Below, in pieces: positions 51,725-59,624 of a DNA stretch of 64,000 bases. Within the stretch, counting starts at the first letter, position 1. Each line of letters opens with the position of its first letter. The DNA comes from Arthrobacter endolithicus (GTDB lineage Bacteria > Actinomycetota > Actinomycetes > Actinomycetales > Micrococcaceae): contig NZ_JAPNLH010000005.1 of NCBI RefSeq assembly GCF_026627425.1, positions 165,438 through 229,437 of the forward strand, in the 5' to 3' direction. Under the pieces are notes generated by a model. The model saw only the letters and a list, made by a program, of their open reading frames with translations. It searched no databases and had not been told where the DNA came from. Both the position numbers and the translations under genes were made by a program.

Positions 51725-54022
51725 ATGAGCACCGAAAAACTGCTGCATCAGCCGCTTACCCGGGTCATTGACCTGGATATTGAGGGCATGACATGTGCCT
51801 CCTGTGTGAGCCGGGTGGAGCGCAAACTCGGAAAGCTCGACGGCGTGCAGGCGGCGGTGAATCTGCCGCTGGAGTCAGCCCGGGTGACCGTTCCGATGGG
51901 CGTGACCGATCAGAAGATCATCGACATCGTCAACGCCACGGGGTACAAGGCGCGGCTGAGGGCTGAAAGCCGGACTAGAACGGTCGACGGCGGCACAAGG
52001 ACAGGGCTCGACGCGGCCGGGGGCGGTTCTGGCCAATCGGTGGAGGAACCCGCCGTCAACGTGGCGGCGCAATTACGGCCCCGGCTGATTCTCGCAGCGG
52101 CGCTCAGCGTGCCGGTATTCCTGATCTCTATGTTTCTTCCTCTGCAGTTTTCCAACTGGGGCTGGGTTGTTGGCGCGCTTGCCCTGCCGGTGGTGACCTG
52201 GTCCGCTTGGCCGTTTCACCGTGCTGCGGCCATCAACGCCCGGCACTTCTCCTCCACTATGGACACGCTCGTCTCCCTGGGCGTCACCGCCTCCTACTTG
52301 TTTTCTGCCGTCATGCTCGCATTGGACCCGGCCATGACGGCGCACCCCACAATGGACGGCCACGCGGAACTGTATTTTGAGGTCGCCTCGATAGTCGTGA
52401 CTTTCCTGCTCCTGGGCCGCTACCTGGAAGCGAAGGCTAAGGCGAAGGCCGGGGACGCACTCAAGGCACTCCTAAGCCTGGGTGCGAAGGATGCCACAGT
52501 GATTCGCGATGGCGCCGAGGTCAGCATTCCAGCCGCAGAGCTCGTGGCAGAGGATATCTTCGTCGTCCGGCCGGGTGAAAAGGTCGCCACTGACGGCATC
52601 GTCGTGGAGGGTAGATCCGCCGTGGACGCCTCCCTGATCACCGGCGAATCGATGCCAATAGACGTGGACGTAGATGACCCGGTCACCGGTGCCACCATTA
52701 ATACGTCCGGCCGGCTGCTGGTCAAGGCCACCCGCGTGGGCAGCGAAACGACCCTGGCCCAGATGGGGAGGCTGGTCAGTCAGGCGCAGTCCGGCAAGGC
52801 GCCTATTGCGCGGTTGGCGGACCGGATCAGTTCCGTCTTCGTCCCGATCGTGCTGGGCCTCGCCGTCGTGACGTTTGTCCTGTGGCTGCTGCTCAGCGGG
52901 GACATCCAAAGCGCCTTCACCGCTGCCGTCGCCGTTTTGGTGATCGCCTGTCCTTGCGCCCTCGGACTGGCTACACCCGTCGGCCTGCTCACGGGCACCG
53001 GGCGCGGCGCCCAATTGGGCATTCTCATCAAGGGCCCGCAGGTCCTCGAAGACACCCGCACGGTCGACACCATTCTTTTGGACAAGACCGGCACCGTCAC
53101 CGAGGGCAAACTCGCCGTCAGCGGCATTATCCCACTGGGCCGGCGCCGGGAAACCGAAGTGCTGTGGTTGGCCGGATCTGTCGAGTCGGCCAGCGAACAT
53201 CCTATTGCCCGCGCCATCGCGGCGGCAGCCGCGCAAGGACGGCCTGCGGGAGCGGCAGTAGGCCTCGCAGCGGTAACCGGGTTCGAGTCCGCTCCCGGTG
53301 GCGGCGTGCGAGGCACCGTTGACGGGCACCTAGTTGTGGCCGGGCGGGTCGGATGGCTGGGAGAAAACGGGATCGCAATCACTGATGCCCAACAGAAATC
53401 ACTGCTCAGCGCGGAGCAGACCGGCGCCACCGCCATCTGGGTAGCCGTGGATGGAACCCCGGAGGGCATCATCAGCCTTGCCGATACCATCAAGGACGGA
53501 TCAGCGGCCGCCATTGGCAGGCTCAAGACGCTGGGATTGCGGCCCATCCTGCTCACCGGAGACAACGCCGCCGCAGCAGCCCAGGTGGCCGCCGTCGTCG
53601 GTATCGCGCCGGAAGATGTCTATGCCGGCGTGCTGCCGGAGGGGAAGGTCGACGCCGTCAAGCGTTTCCAGGCCGAAGGCGCCACTGTGGCGATGGCCGG
53701 CGACGGCGTCAATGATGCAGCAGCGCTTGCGCAGGCTGATCTGGGGATCGCCATGGGATCCGGCACGGATGTCGCGATCGAGGCGGCGGATCTGACCGTG
53801 ATGGGCAATGACCTCGCCCAAGTGGCGCAGGCCATTGAGCTGTCCCGCAAAACCCTCGGGACCATCAAGACGAACCTCTTCTGGGCCTTTTTCTACAACG
53901 CCATTGGCATCCCCGTTGCCGCGCTGGGACTGCTGAATCCAATGATCGCCGGGGCGGCTATGGCTGCCAGCTCGGTGTTGGTGGTCACCAATTCCTTGCG
54001 CCTGCGGCGGTTCGGCAAGTAA
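51725..54022 (+). CDS. copA: Copper-exporting P1B-type ATPase CopA
   Basis: A 765-residue Cu(I) efflux ATPase in the cytoplasmic membrane. One N-terminal HMA domain has GMTCASC (20-26). The membrane copper site CPCALGLATP has Cys409/Cys411. The phosphorylation motif DKTGTVTEGKL has Asp453; SEHPIARAI is the P1B nucleotide-binding histidine-proline motif; GDGVNDAAAL is the hinge. The late helices carry YNAIGIPVAA and MAASSVLVV, both Cu(I)-type. It is last in the csoR-copZ-copA operon; nuoA starts 95 bases downstream on the same strand. Confidence 0.96.
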   Translation: MSTEKLLHQPLTRVIDLDIEGMTCASCVSRVERKLGKLDGVQAAVNLPLESARVTVPMGVTDQKIIDIVNATGYKARLRAESRTRTVDGGTRTGLDAAGGGSGQSVEEPAVNVAAQLRPRLILAAALSVPVFLISMFLPLQFSNWGWVVGALALPVVTWSAWPFHRAAAINARHFSSTMDTLVSLGVTASYLFSAVMLALDPAMTAHPTMDGHAELYFEVASIVVTFLLLGRYLEAKAKAKAGDALKALLSLGAKDATVIRDGAEVSIPAAELVAEDIFVVRPGEKVATDGIVVEGRSAVDASLITGESMPIDVDVDDPVTGATINTSGRLLVKATRVGSETTLAQMGRLVSQAQSGKAPIARLADRISSVFVPIVLGLAVVTFVLWLLLSGDIQSAFTAAVAVLVIACPCALGLATPVGLLTGTGRGAQLGILIKGPQVLEDTRTVDTILLDKTGTVTEGKLAVSGIIPLGRRRETEVLWLAGSVESASEHPIARAIAAAAAQGRPAGAAVGLAAVTGFESAPGGGVRGTVDGHLVVAGRVGWLGENGIAITDAQQKSLLSAEQTGATAIWVAVDGTPEGIISLADTIKDGSAAAIGRLKTLGLRPILLTGDNAAAAAQVAAVVGIAPEDVYAGVLPEGKVDAVKRFQAEGATVAMAGDGVNDAAALAQADLGIAMGSGTDVAIEAADLTVMGNDLAQVAQAIELSRKTLGTIKTNLFWAFFYNAIGIPVAALGLLNPMIAGAAMAASSVLVVTNSLRLRRFGK

Positions 54023-54117
54023 GACTGACAAGTACGAATGGCGCAGGCGCGCCGGCGGCCGAATGGAACCAAGACCGCGTGGACCGATAACAAGGCGAAA
54101 CCAAGACAGGGGACGAG

Positions 54118-54465
54118 ATGGAATTCGGAGCCGCTCTACTGGTCTTTGGCATTGCCGTGGTCATTATCCTGACCGTTTGCGGGCTGTCCGCTGCTGTCCG
54201 AGTGATCCGCCAGCCGCTGTCCCGGGAGCCGTTCCTGTCCGGGATGGCTCCCGTCGAACACGCCGTGTCACGTTTCCATGTGCGTTGGTACACGGTCGCG
54301 GTGCTCTTCCTTGCCTTCGATATGGAAATGGTTTTCATGTATCCATGGGTGCTAGTGGTGGGACAGATGGGTGCCGGAGCAGTGGTGGAAATGTTCGCCT
54401 TCCTGGCGGTGCTGTTCTCCGCAGTCGTTTACGCATGGCGGGAAGGGGCGTTCCGGTGGAGCTGA
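54118..54465 (+). CDS. nuoA: Complex I subunit A-like membrane protein (NuoA)
   Basis: A 115-residue protein with three hydrophobic helices (residues 5-25, 58-78, 85-107). Helix 2 has LFLAFDMEMVFMYPWV; the acids Asp68 and Glu70 are the conserved pair of NuoA. The loop after helix 1 reads REPFLSGM where NuoA usually has Y-E-S/C-G, so that Glu is lost. The ribosome site GGGGACGAG precedes the ATG. It is first of an eight-gene run in which each gene overlaps or abuts the next. Confidence 0.9.
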   Translation: MEFGAALLVFGIAVVIILTVCGLSAAVRVIRQPLSREPFLSGMAPVEHAVSRFHVRWYTVAVLFLAFDMEMVFMYPWVLVVGQMGAGAVVEMFAFLAVLFSAVVYAWREGAFRWS

Positions 54466-55781
54466 CCTCCCGGCTGCTCGCACTCGGCGTTCCGCACCCT
54501 TTCGTGATCACGGCCCCTGGTTTCACGGCGGTGCGCCTGGCCGTGGAGCAGCAGATCCGCGAGCGGGGTTGGCAAGAGGCGCTGAGCCCGGCCGATGCGG
54601 ACATGCTGGTGCAGTGCGGAAATGGCCGCACCGAATTCAACGACGCGATAGACCGGGTATGGCACCAGTTGCCTGCCCCGCGGACCCGCATGCTGATTAC
54701 TGTCCCGGAAGGGGCGGCGAGCAGCCTGGACTCGGCGGCCGCGGCCCTGCGGGACGTCGAAGGGCTCCGGCGAGCCGAAGCCAACCGGCTGGATGCCCCT
54801 GCAGCACACGGGGAAACCAACGCGGCTGCAAAAGACGACGCTGCGAAAGACGACACAAGTGAGGCCGACACAACAGACCACGCGGACATGGACTCCGCAA
54901 CGCCCGGCACGGGTATGGGCGACATGGGTGACATGGATATGGACATGGAGCTGCCGGGCGGCCTGCCGATGGCGGACCGCGGCGCCGACCGCGATGGGCT
55001 AAAGCTTGACCAGCTGCATCTGGTCCTGGGGCCGGCTCTGCCGGACTGGCCCACCGGGTTGGTGGTCCGACTGGTCCTGCAAGGCGACATTGCTCAAAGT
55101 GCGGAGATTTCCATGCTGGACGCCGATCCGGGCTACCGGCCACATTCGTGCTTCTGGGCAGCTGCACTCGGCGTGGCAGAGCGATCGGAGCAGTCGGAGG
55201 AACCCCGGCGCTACAAACTGGCCCGCGCCGCCGCATCCGCGGATTCGCTGCAGCGGTTCCTAAACGTGGCCGGCTGGCCATCCGCTGCCCGGACCGGACG
55301 GTGGCTGCGCGATGAACTGCTGGATGCTGCCCGAAGAAATTCTCCTTCGACTGGAACTGCGGCCCTGAAGCGCGCGCTGGTTCCCCGATACAGGCGCTGG
55401 CTGCGCACCGTGCGGCGTTCGCAGGTGTTGCGCTGGTCTACGGCTGGTCTGGGACTACTGGAGCTGGAACAACTGAATCCGGGGCAACTCGACGACCGCG
55501 TTTCGTCGGGTTTGACCGGCGATGTCACCGCACGCGTGCTGCGCTGGTTGGATGACGTTGCCATTGTCCTCGATCCAGCGTTTCGGCCCGGCCCCGAATC
55601 AGGTCCGGCCAGCCGCACCGCGGACAACCGCGCCGCAACCGCCCGTGCCGCCCTGGCCGCACTGCCGGACATGCTCGCCGGTCAGGAGCTGGCGTCTGTC
55701 CGCCTGATTGTCGCCTCTCTTGATCCGGACATCGAAGCACTGTTCGCAGCGAAATCCGCACCGAGGCGGCCCCATGACTAG
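54456..55781 (+). CDS. Fused, decayed NuoB-like/NuoD-like protein
   Basis: A 441-residue soluble protein in the gene slot where nuoB, nuoC and nuoD normally lie. Residues 45-83 resemble NuoB (SPADADMLVQCG and DRVWHQLPAPRTRML, compare ADLL-V-AG and RVYDQMPEP). Residues 143-165 are Met/Asp-rich (GMGDMGDMDMDMELPGG). Residues 187-441 follow NuoD: LVLGPALPDWPTGLVVRLVL (GPQHPSTHGVLR in NuoD), STAGLGLLELEQLNPGQL, and LAALPDMLAG...IVASLDPDIE (LQSLPY...IIASLDPVMG in Thermus Nqo4). Only Cys54 and Cys232 are present, so the NuoB [4Fe-4S] site is absent; both His of GPQHPSTHG are lost. Start GTG 54456, ribosome site GGAAGGGG. Confidence 0.75.
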   Translation: MELTSRLLALGVPHPFVITAPGFTAVRLAVEQQIRERGWQEALSPADADMLVQCGNGRTEFNDAIDRVWHQLPAPRTRMLITVPEGAASSLDSAAAALRDVEGLRRAEANRLDAPAAHGETNAAAKDDAAKDDTSEADTTDHADMDSATPGTGMGDMGDMDMDMELPGGLPMADRGADRDGLKLDQLHLVLGPALPDWPTGLVVRLVLQGDIAQSAEISMLDADPGYRPHSCFWAAALGVAERSEQSEEPRRYKLARAAASADSLQRFLNVAGWPSAARTGRWLRDELLDAARRNSPSTGTAALKRALVPRYRRWLRTVRRSQVLRWSTAGLGLLELEQLNPGQLDDRVSSGLTGDVTARVLRWLDDVAIVLDPAFRPGPESGPASRTADNRAATARAALAALPDMLAGQELASVRLIVASLDPDIEALFAAKSAPRRPHD

Positions 55782-56712
55782 CGCGCCGCCGTGGAGCATC
55801 ATCGCCTGCTTCGCAGTCTTTGGCATGCTGGCCTATGCGGCTGCAGCCTTGTCCGCTGCCATGAACGCCCGCGAAAGCGGAACGCCGGCGGCAGCGGCGC
55901 TGACGCTGCCCGGCCGGGAGACGGCCCGGCTGCTGATCCGCCAGCGCAGCGTCACTCCCGGCGCTGACCCCATGCTCGCCAGGCTCGGCACCGGGTTACT
56001 GCCGCTGGCTGCGCTGATGTCCATCCTGGTGATCCCGCTGGGTCAGCACGCCATCAGCGATCTGTCCGTCGGCGTGGTCTGGTTCAATGCCATGGAGGTC
56101 CTGGCCTGGGCCGCCGTGTGGATGGTCGGCTGGGGGTCCAATTCCAGCTGGGGCCTGGTCGGAGCCAACCGTTTCCTGGCACAGGGTCTGGCCTACGAAC
56201 TCCCGCATATGTTCGCATTGATCACGGCTGCCGTGGGGGCCGGGTCGCTGCGCGTCAGTGACATTGCCGCGGTGCAGGGACAATCCGGGCATCTGTGGTT
56301 CGTGGTGTACATGCCTGCGGCGTTCCTGGTTTTCCTGCTCTCGGCGCTGGGGTTCGCCTTCTGGGGTCCGTTCAGTCAACCCCTCGGCAGGGAGATCGCC
56401 GGCGGGGCGGCAGCCGAACTATCCGGAATCGACAGGTTACTGCTCCTCGCCGGCAGGTACCTGCTGCTGACGGCCGGCGCCGCCATGGCTGTTCCGCTGT
56501 TTCTGGGCGGCGGTGCCGGCCCGCTACTGCCGGCCTGGGGATGGATTCTGTTCAAGACCGGAGTGGTCCTGGCGGTCCTGGTCTGGATCGGCCACCGGGT
56601 ACCGGCGGTGCGGATGGAACGTTTCACCGAGATCAGCTGGCTGGTGATGCTGCCGCTGACCATTCTCCAGGCGCTGGCCGTATCGATCTTTGTCCTTGTT
56701 GGATGGATGTGA
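55774..56712 (+). CDS. nuoH: Complex I subunit H-like membrane protein (NuoH)
   Basis: A 312-residue protein with about eight helices. The conserved NuoH loop reads GLVGANRFLAQGLAYELPHM (usual: G-R-AAQ--SYE--), with the Glu kept in AYE. The second loop PFSQPLGREIAGGAAAELSG corresponds to PFDLPEAESELVAG--TEYSG and is thinned in acidic residues, the region that normally faces the quinone tunnel. The ATG at 55774 has GAGG upstream and overlaps the previous gene by 8 bases. Identification as NuoH is firm; function in quinone chemistry is doubtful. Confidence 0.88.
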   Translation: MTSAPPWSIIACFAVFGMLAYAAAALSAAMNARESGTPAAAALTLPGRETARLLIRQRSVTPGADPMLARLGTGLLPLAALMSILVIPLGQHAISDLSVGVVWFNAMEVLAWAAVWMVGWGSNSSWGLVGANRFLAQGLAYELPHMFALITAAVGAGSLRVSDIAAVQGQSGHLWFVVYMPAAFLVFLLSALGFAFWGPFSQPLGREIAGGAAAELSGIDRLLLLAGRYLLLTAGAAMAVPLFLGGGAGPLLPAWGWILFKTGVVLAVLVWIGHRVPAVRMERFTEISWLVMLPLTILQALAVSIFVLVGWM

Positions 56713-56722
56713 GGAGGCAACA

Positions 56723-57319
56723 TTGCAGACGGTAATTTTCCTGATCTGCGCCGTCGGGGCGGTGGCGGCGGGCATCGCGGTATTCCGGGTGGACTCTATG
56801 GCCCGGGCCACCCTTGCGCTGCTGGCATCCTTTATTTTCGCGGCCGCCCCGATCCTACTGCTGGGCCTGTCGTACCTCGGGATGCTGGTGATTCTGATGA
56901 TGGTGATGGAAATGATGATCATGGCCGTCTTCATGGTCATGTACATGATGAACCCGGCCGGACTCATGCCGATGAAAATGGTCCACAACAACAAAATGTC
57001 ACTGGTTATCGCTGTAGCGGTCTTCGTCCTGCTCGCAGCCGGGGTGCTCTTCACTCCCTGGCCTTCCGGAACGGCGGAGGCGGCAGTTCCAGGATCGACG
57101 ACGGCGGCCGGCAGGTCCGCCGCTGACCCGACGCTCGCGCTCGGACTGGATCTGATGGGCCCACACATGCTGGTGATGATCGTCATTGGTCTGGCCCTGT
57201 TCGCGACCATGGTCGCCGTCGTCGTCCTCTCTACCCACCGCGGACGTTATGACAGGTTCGGCGATGATCTTCAGCGCAGACCGGCGGACGATCCGGTGCG
57301 GGGAGGGCTGGGCAAATGA
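56723..57319 (+). CDS. nuoJ: Complex I subunit J-like membrane protein (NuoJ)
   Basis: A 198-residue protein with five hydrophobic segments. Tyr51 in GLSYLGMLVILMM fits the conserved Tyr-Gly/Val loop of NuoJ helix 3. That helix and the loop after it are extremely Met-rich: 14 Met in residues 54-86 (M54, M59, M60, M62, M64, M65, M67, M71, M73, M75, M76, M82, M84, M86). The start is TTG at 56723, supported by the strong site GAGGAGG 6 bases upstream and the NuoJ-like N-terminus. It overlaps nuoK by 4 bases. Confidence 0.85.
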   Translation: MQTVIFLICAVGAVAAGIAVFRVDSMARATLALLASFIFAAAPILLLGLSYLGMLVILMMVMEMMIMAVFMVMYMMNPAGLMPMKMVHNNKMSLVIAVAVFVLLAAGVLFTPWPSGTAEAAVPGSTTAAGRSAADPTLALGLDLMGPHMLVMIVIGLALFATMVAVVVLSTHRGRYDRFGDDLQRRPADDPVRGGLGK

Positions 57320-57621
57320 CGCTGCAGTTGTTCCTCCTCCTGGCCGCGGCCCTGTTCGCAGTGGGCCTTTACGGGCTGCTGAGCCAGCAGTCAATCGTGA
57401 TGATCTTAATGGGCCTCGAACTCGCTATCAACGGTATTATCGTCGCCGCAGCCGCGTTCTGGTTCTTCGCCGCATCCGGACGACCCGACGGGCAGGTCCT
57501 GGTGTTGGTTGCCATCAGCGCAATGGCGATTGAAATGGCCATGGGGTTTGCCATCACCACTGCCATTTTCCGCGCCCGCGATGTGGACATGGCTGATTCC
57601 GCCTCGGATCTGGCGGGCTAA
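57316..57621 (+). CDS. nuoK: Complex I subunit K-like membrane protein (NuoK)
   Basis: A 101-residue protein with three helices. The conserved buried glutamates are kept: Glu35 in LMGLELAING and Glu73 in SAMAIEMAMGFA, in the positions of NuoK Glu36 and Glu72. This is the best evidence that the membrane arm remains ion-active. It overlaps nuoJ by 4 bases and is 5 bases from nuoL. Confidence 0.92.
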   Translation: MTLQLFLLLAAALFAVGLYGLLSQQSIVMILMGLELAINGIIVAAAAFWFFAASGRPDGQVLVLVAISAMAIEMAMGFAITTAIFRARDVDMADSASDLAG

Positions 57622-57626
57622 CCGGT

Positions 57627-59624
57627 ATGGTCTTGTGGCTGCTGATTCTTCTACCCGCGCTCGCCGGCGGAATCCTGCTGGCAGTCGGACGGAAGGCCGA
57701 CGGCGCCGCGGCTCCGGTGTCTGTGCTGGTCGCCGTTGTGCTGCTCGGTCTTGCTGTGGCCGCGGCGCTCCTGCGGCCCGCCGTCGAAGCACCGGGGCTC
57801 GAAGGCATCCCTGCCGGTCTGGCCGTCGATGGGCTCGCCGGCGCGGCGGTGGTGACGGTGACCGGCATCTTTTTCGCCGTGGTCGTCTTTGCCGGTGCGG
57901 ACCTCGGACCCACCGAGGCCAGAGCCCGGTTTTTCGGCCTCATGCTGCTGTTCGGTGCCGCCATGCTCACGACTGTCACGTCGACAGGGATTCTGACGCT
58001 GCTCGGCTCGTGGGAACTGATGGGCGCCATTTCGTATGCACTGATCGGATACTGGTGGCCGGACGCCGCACGGGTCAGATCCGCGACCTTGGCGTTTATC
58101 ACCACCAGGGCGGCAGACCTGGGCATGTATCTGGCCGCCGGAGCGGCGTTGGCCGGCAGCGCAGTTGCGGGCGCAGCCGGCGGTCCGGGTCCAGCTGGTG
58201 GCGCAGCCGGACTCCGTCTCGATTCCCTCGCGGGGATGCCGAGCGGCTGGCGGGATGCTGCGCTGGCCGGATTGGCGCTGGCCGCGCTGGGTAAATCCGC
58301 GCAATTGCCGTTTAGTTTCTGGCTCTCGCATGCCATGGTCGGCCCCTCCCCCGTTTCGGCTCTCTTGCATTCGGCCACCATGGTCGCAGCCGGCGGGTAT
58401 CTGCTGCTGCGTATTGAGCCCGGGATGGCCGCTACCGGTTGGCTCGGACTGGCGGTCTCGTGGGTGGGCGCGTTGACGGCCCTGCTGCTGGGCGCCGTCG
58501 CCTTTGCCCAGCGGGACCTCAAGCAACTGCTGGCCGCCTCTACGTGTTCGCAGATCGGCTTCATCGTGCTCGCCGCGGGCGCCGGAAGCGTGGCCGGCGG
58601 GGGCGCCCAATTCGTGGTCCACGCAGCCGTGAAGTCCCTGCTCTTCCTGGTGGCCGGGCTCTGGCTGACCGCACTGGGAACCAAGGACCTGCTGGAGCTG
58701 CGCGGCGTAGCCCGCGGCCCTGCGAACGGGCCCGTCCTCGGGTACCGGATCGCAGGAATCACGTTCACTGCCGGCGCCCTCGCCCTGGGCGGCCTGCCGC
58801 CGCTGTCTATCTGGGCCGCGAAGGACGAGATCCTTGCCGGGGTTCTGCAGGAATCTCCGGCGCTCTACATAGTGGGGCTCGCCGCAGCTGCCGTTAGCGC
58901 GGCCTACGCTGCCAAAGCGCTTGCCGTGGTCTGGGCAAAACCGGCCACGTCGGTTTCCGGCCCGGCAAAACCGGCAGCATCCGCTTCCGACGCCAACCCG
59001 GCTGCCGCCGCCGGGAAACGCCAACAACATCCTCTTCCTACCGCGGCGCTGCTTCCCCTGCCCGTCCTCGCCACCGCGGCGGTCGTACTCGGCGTCGCCG
59101 GCTTGCCCGCCCTCTCGCGTTGGTGGCAGGACCTGCTGGGGCTGCCGGAGACCAGCACCCCGGAGCCGTGGGAACTGGCCGTCTCGGGAGTACTGGCCCT
59201 CGCCGTCATCGGGGGTATTTACGGTCAGCAGACCCGGCGGCTGTTGAGGGACGGCACGCTGCTGGGCGCGCCCTCGGGTAACCGGCTAAAGACTTGGCTC
59301 GGCGACTGGCTCGGGCTTGAACACGCGGCGTCTGTGCTCGTCACTCGCCCGACCATGGCGCTGGCGGTTTCCCTGGCCCAGTTCGACGACCGGGTGCTGG
59401 CCCGCAGTGTCGACGCGGCGGCGGTGCTTGTCCTGAAAGCCGCTACGGGCAACGACCGACGCATCGAGCACGGCATCAGCGCCGCCGTCGGCTCTCTCAC
59501 CGGCGCAGTCCGGCAGCTGGCCCGCTCGGCCCGCCGGCCGCAGACCGGTCTGGTTCACCAGTATTATGCGCAGGCCATCATTGCGCTGACCGTCCTTGCC
59601 GCCCTCTTCGTCGTCCTGAGGTGA
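57627..59624 (+). CDS. nuoL: Complex I subunit L-like antiporter protein (NuoL)
   Basis: A 665-residue proton-pumping membrane protein with about 16 helices. Key residues are kept: Glu130 in LLGSWELMGAISYALIG (helix 5), the Lys in ALAALGKSAQLPFSFWL near residue 223, and the His in LHSATMVAAGGY (usual HAATMVTAG). The loop at about 440-470 is Ala/Pro-rich. The long C-terminal region with amphipathic helix and last helix (HQYYAQAIIALTVLAALFV) is present, as in the NuoL lateral arm. It overlaps nuoM by 4 bases. Confidence 0.94.
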   Translation: MVLWLLILLPALAGGILLAVGRKADGAAAPVSVLVAVVLLGLAVAAALLRPAVEAPGLEGIPAGLAVDGLAGAAVVTVTGIFFAVVVFAGADLGPTEARARFFGLMLLFGAAMLTTVTSTGILTLLGSWELMGAISYALIGYWWPDAARVRSATLAFITTRAADLGMYLAAGAALAGSAVAGAAGGPGPAGGAAGLRLDSLAGMPSGWRDAALAGLALAALGKSAQLPFSFWLSHAMVGPSPVSALLHSATMVAAGGYLLLRIEPGMAATGWLGLAVSWVGALTALLLGAVAFAQRDLKQLLAASTCSQIGFIVLAAGAGSVAGGGAQFVVHAAVKSLLFLVAGLWLTALGTKDLLELRGVARGPANGPVLGYRIAGITFTAGALALGGLPPLSIWAAKDEILAGVLQESPALYIVGLAAAAVSAAYAAKALAVVWAKPATSVSGPAKPAASASDANPAAAAGKRQQHPLPTAALLPLPVLATAAVVLGVAGLPALSRWWQDLLGLPETSTPEPWELAVSGVLALAVIGGIYGQQTRRLLRDGTLLGAPSGNRLKTWLGDWLGLEHAASVLVTRPTMALAVSLAQFDDRVLARSVDAAAVLVLKAATGNDRRIEHGISAAVGSLTGAVRQLARSARRPQTGLVHQYYAQAIIALTVLAALFVVLR

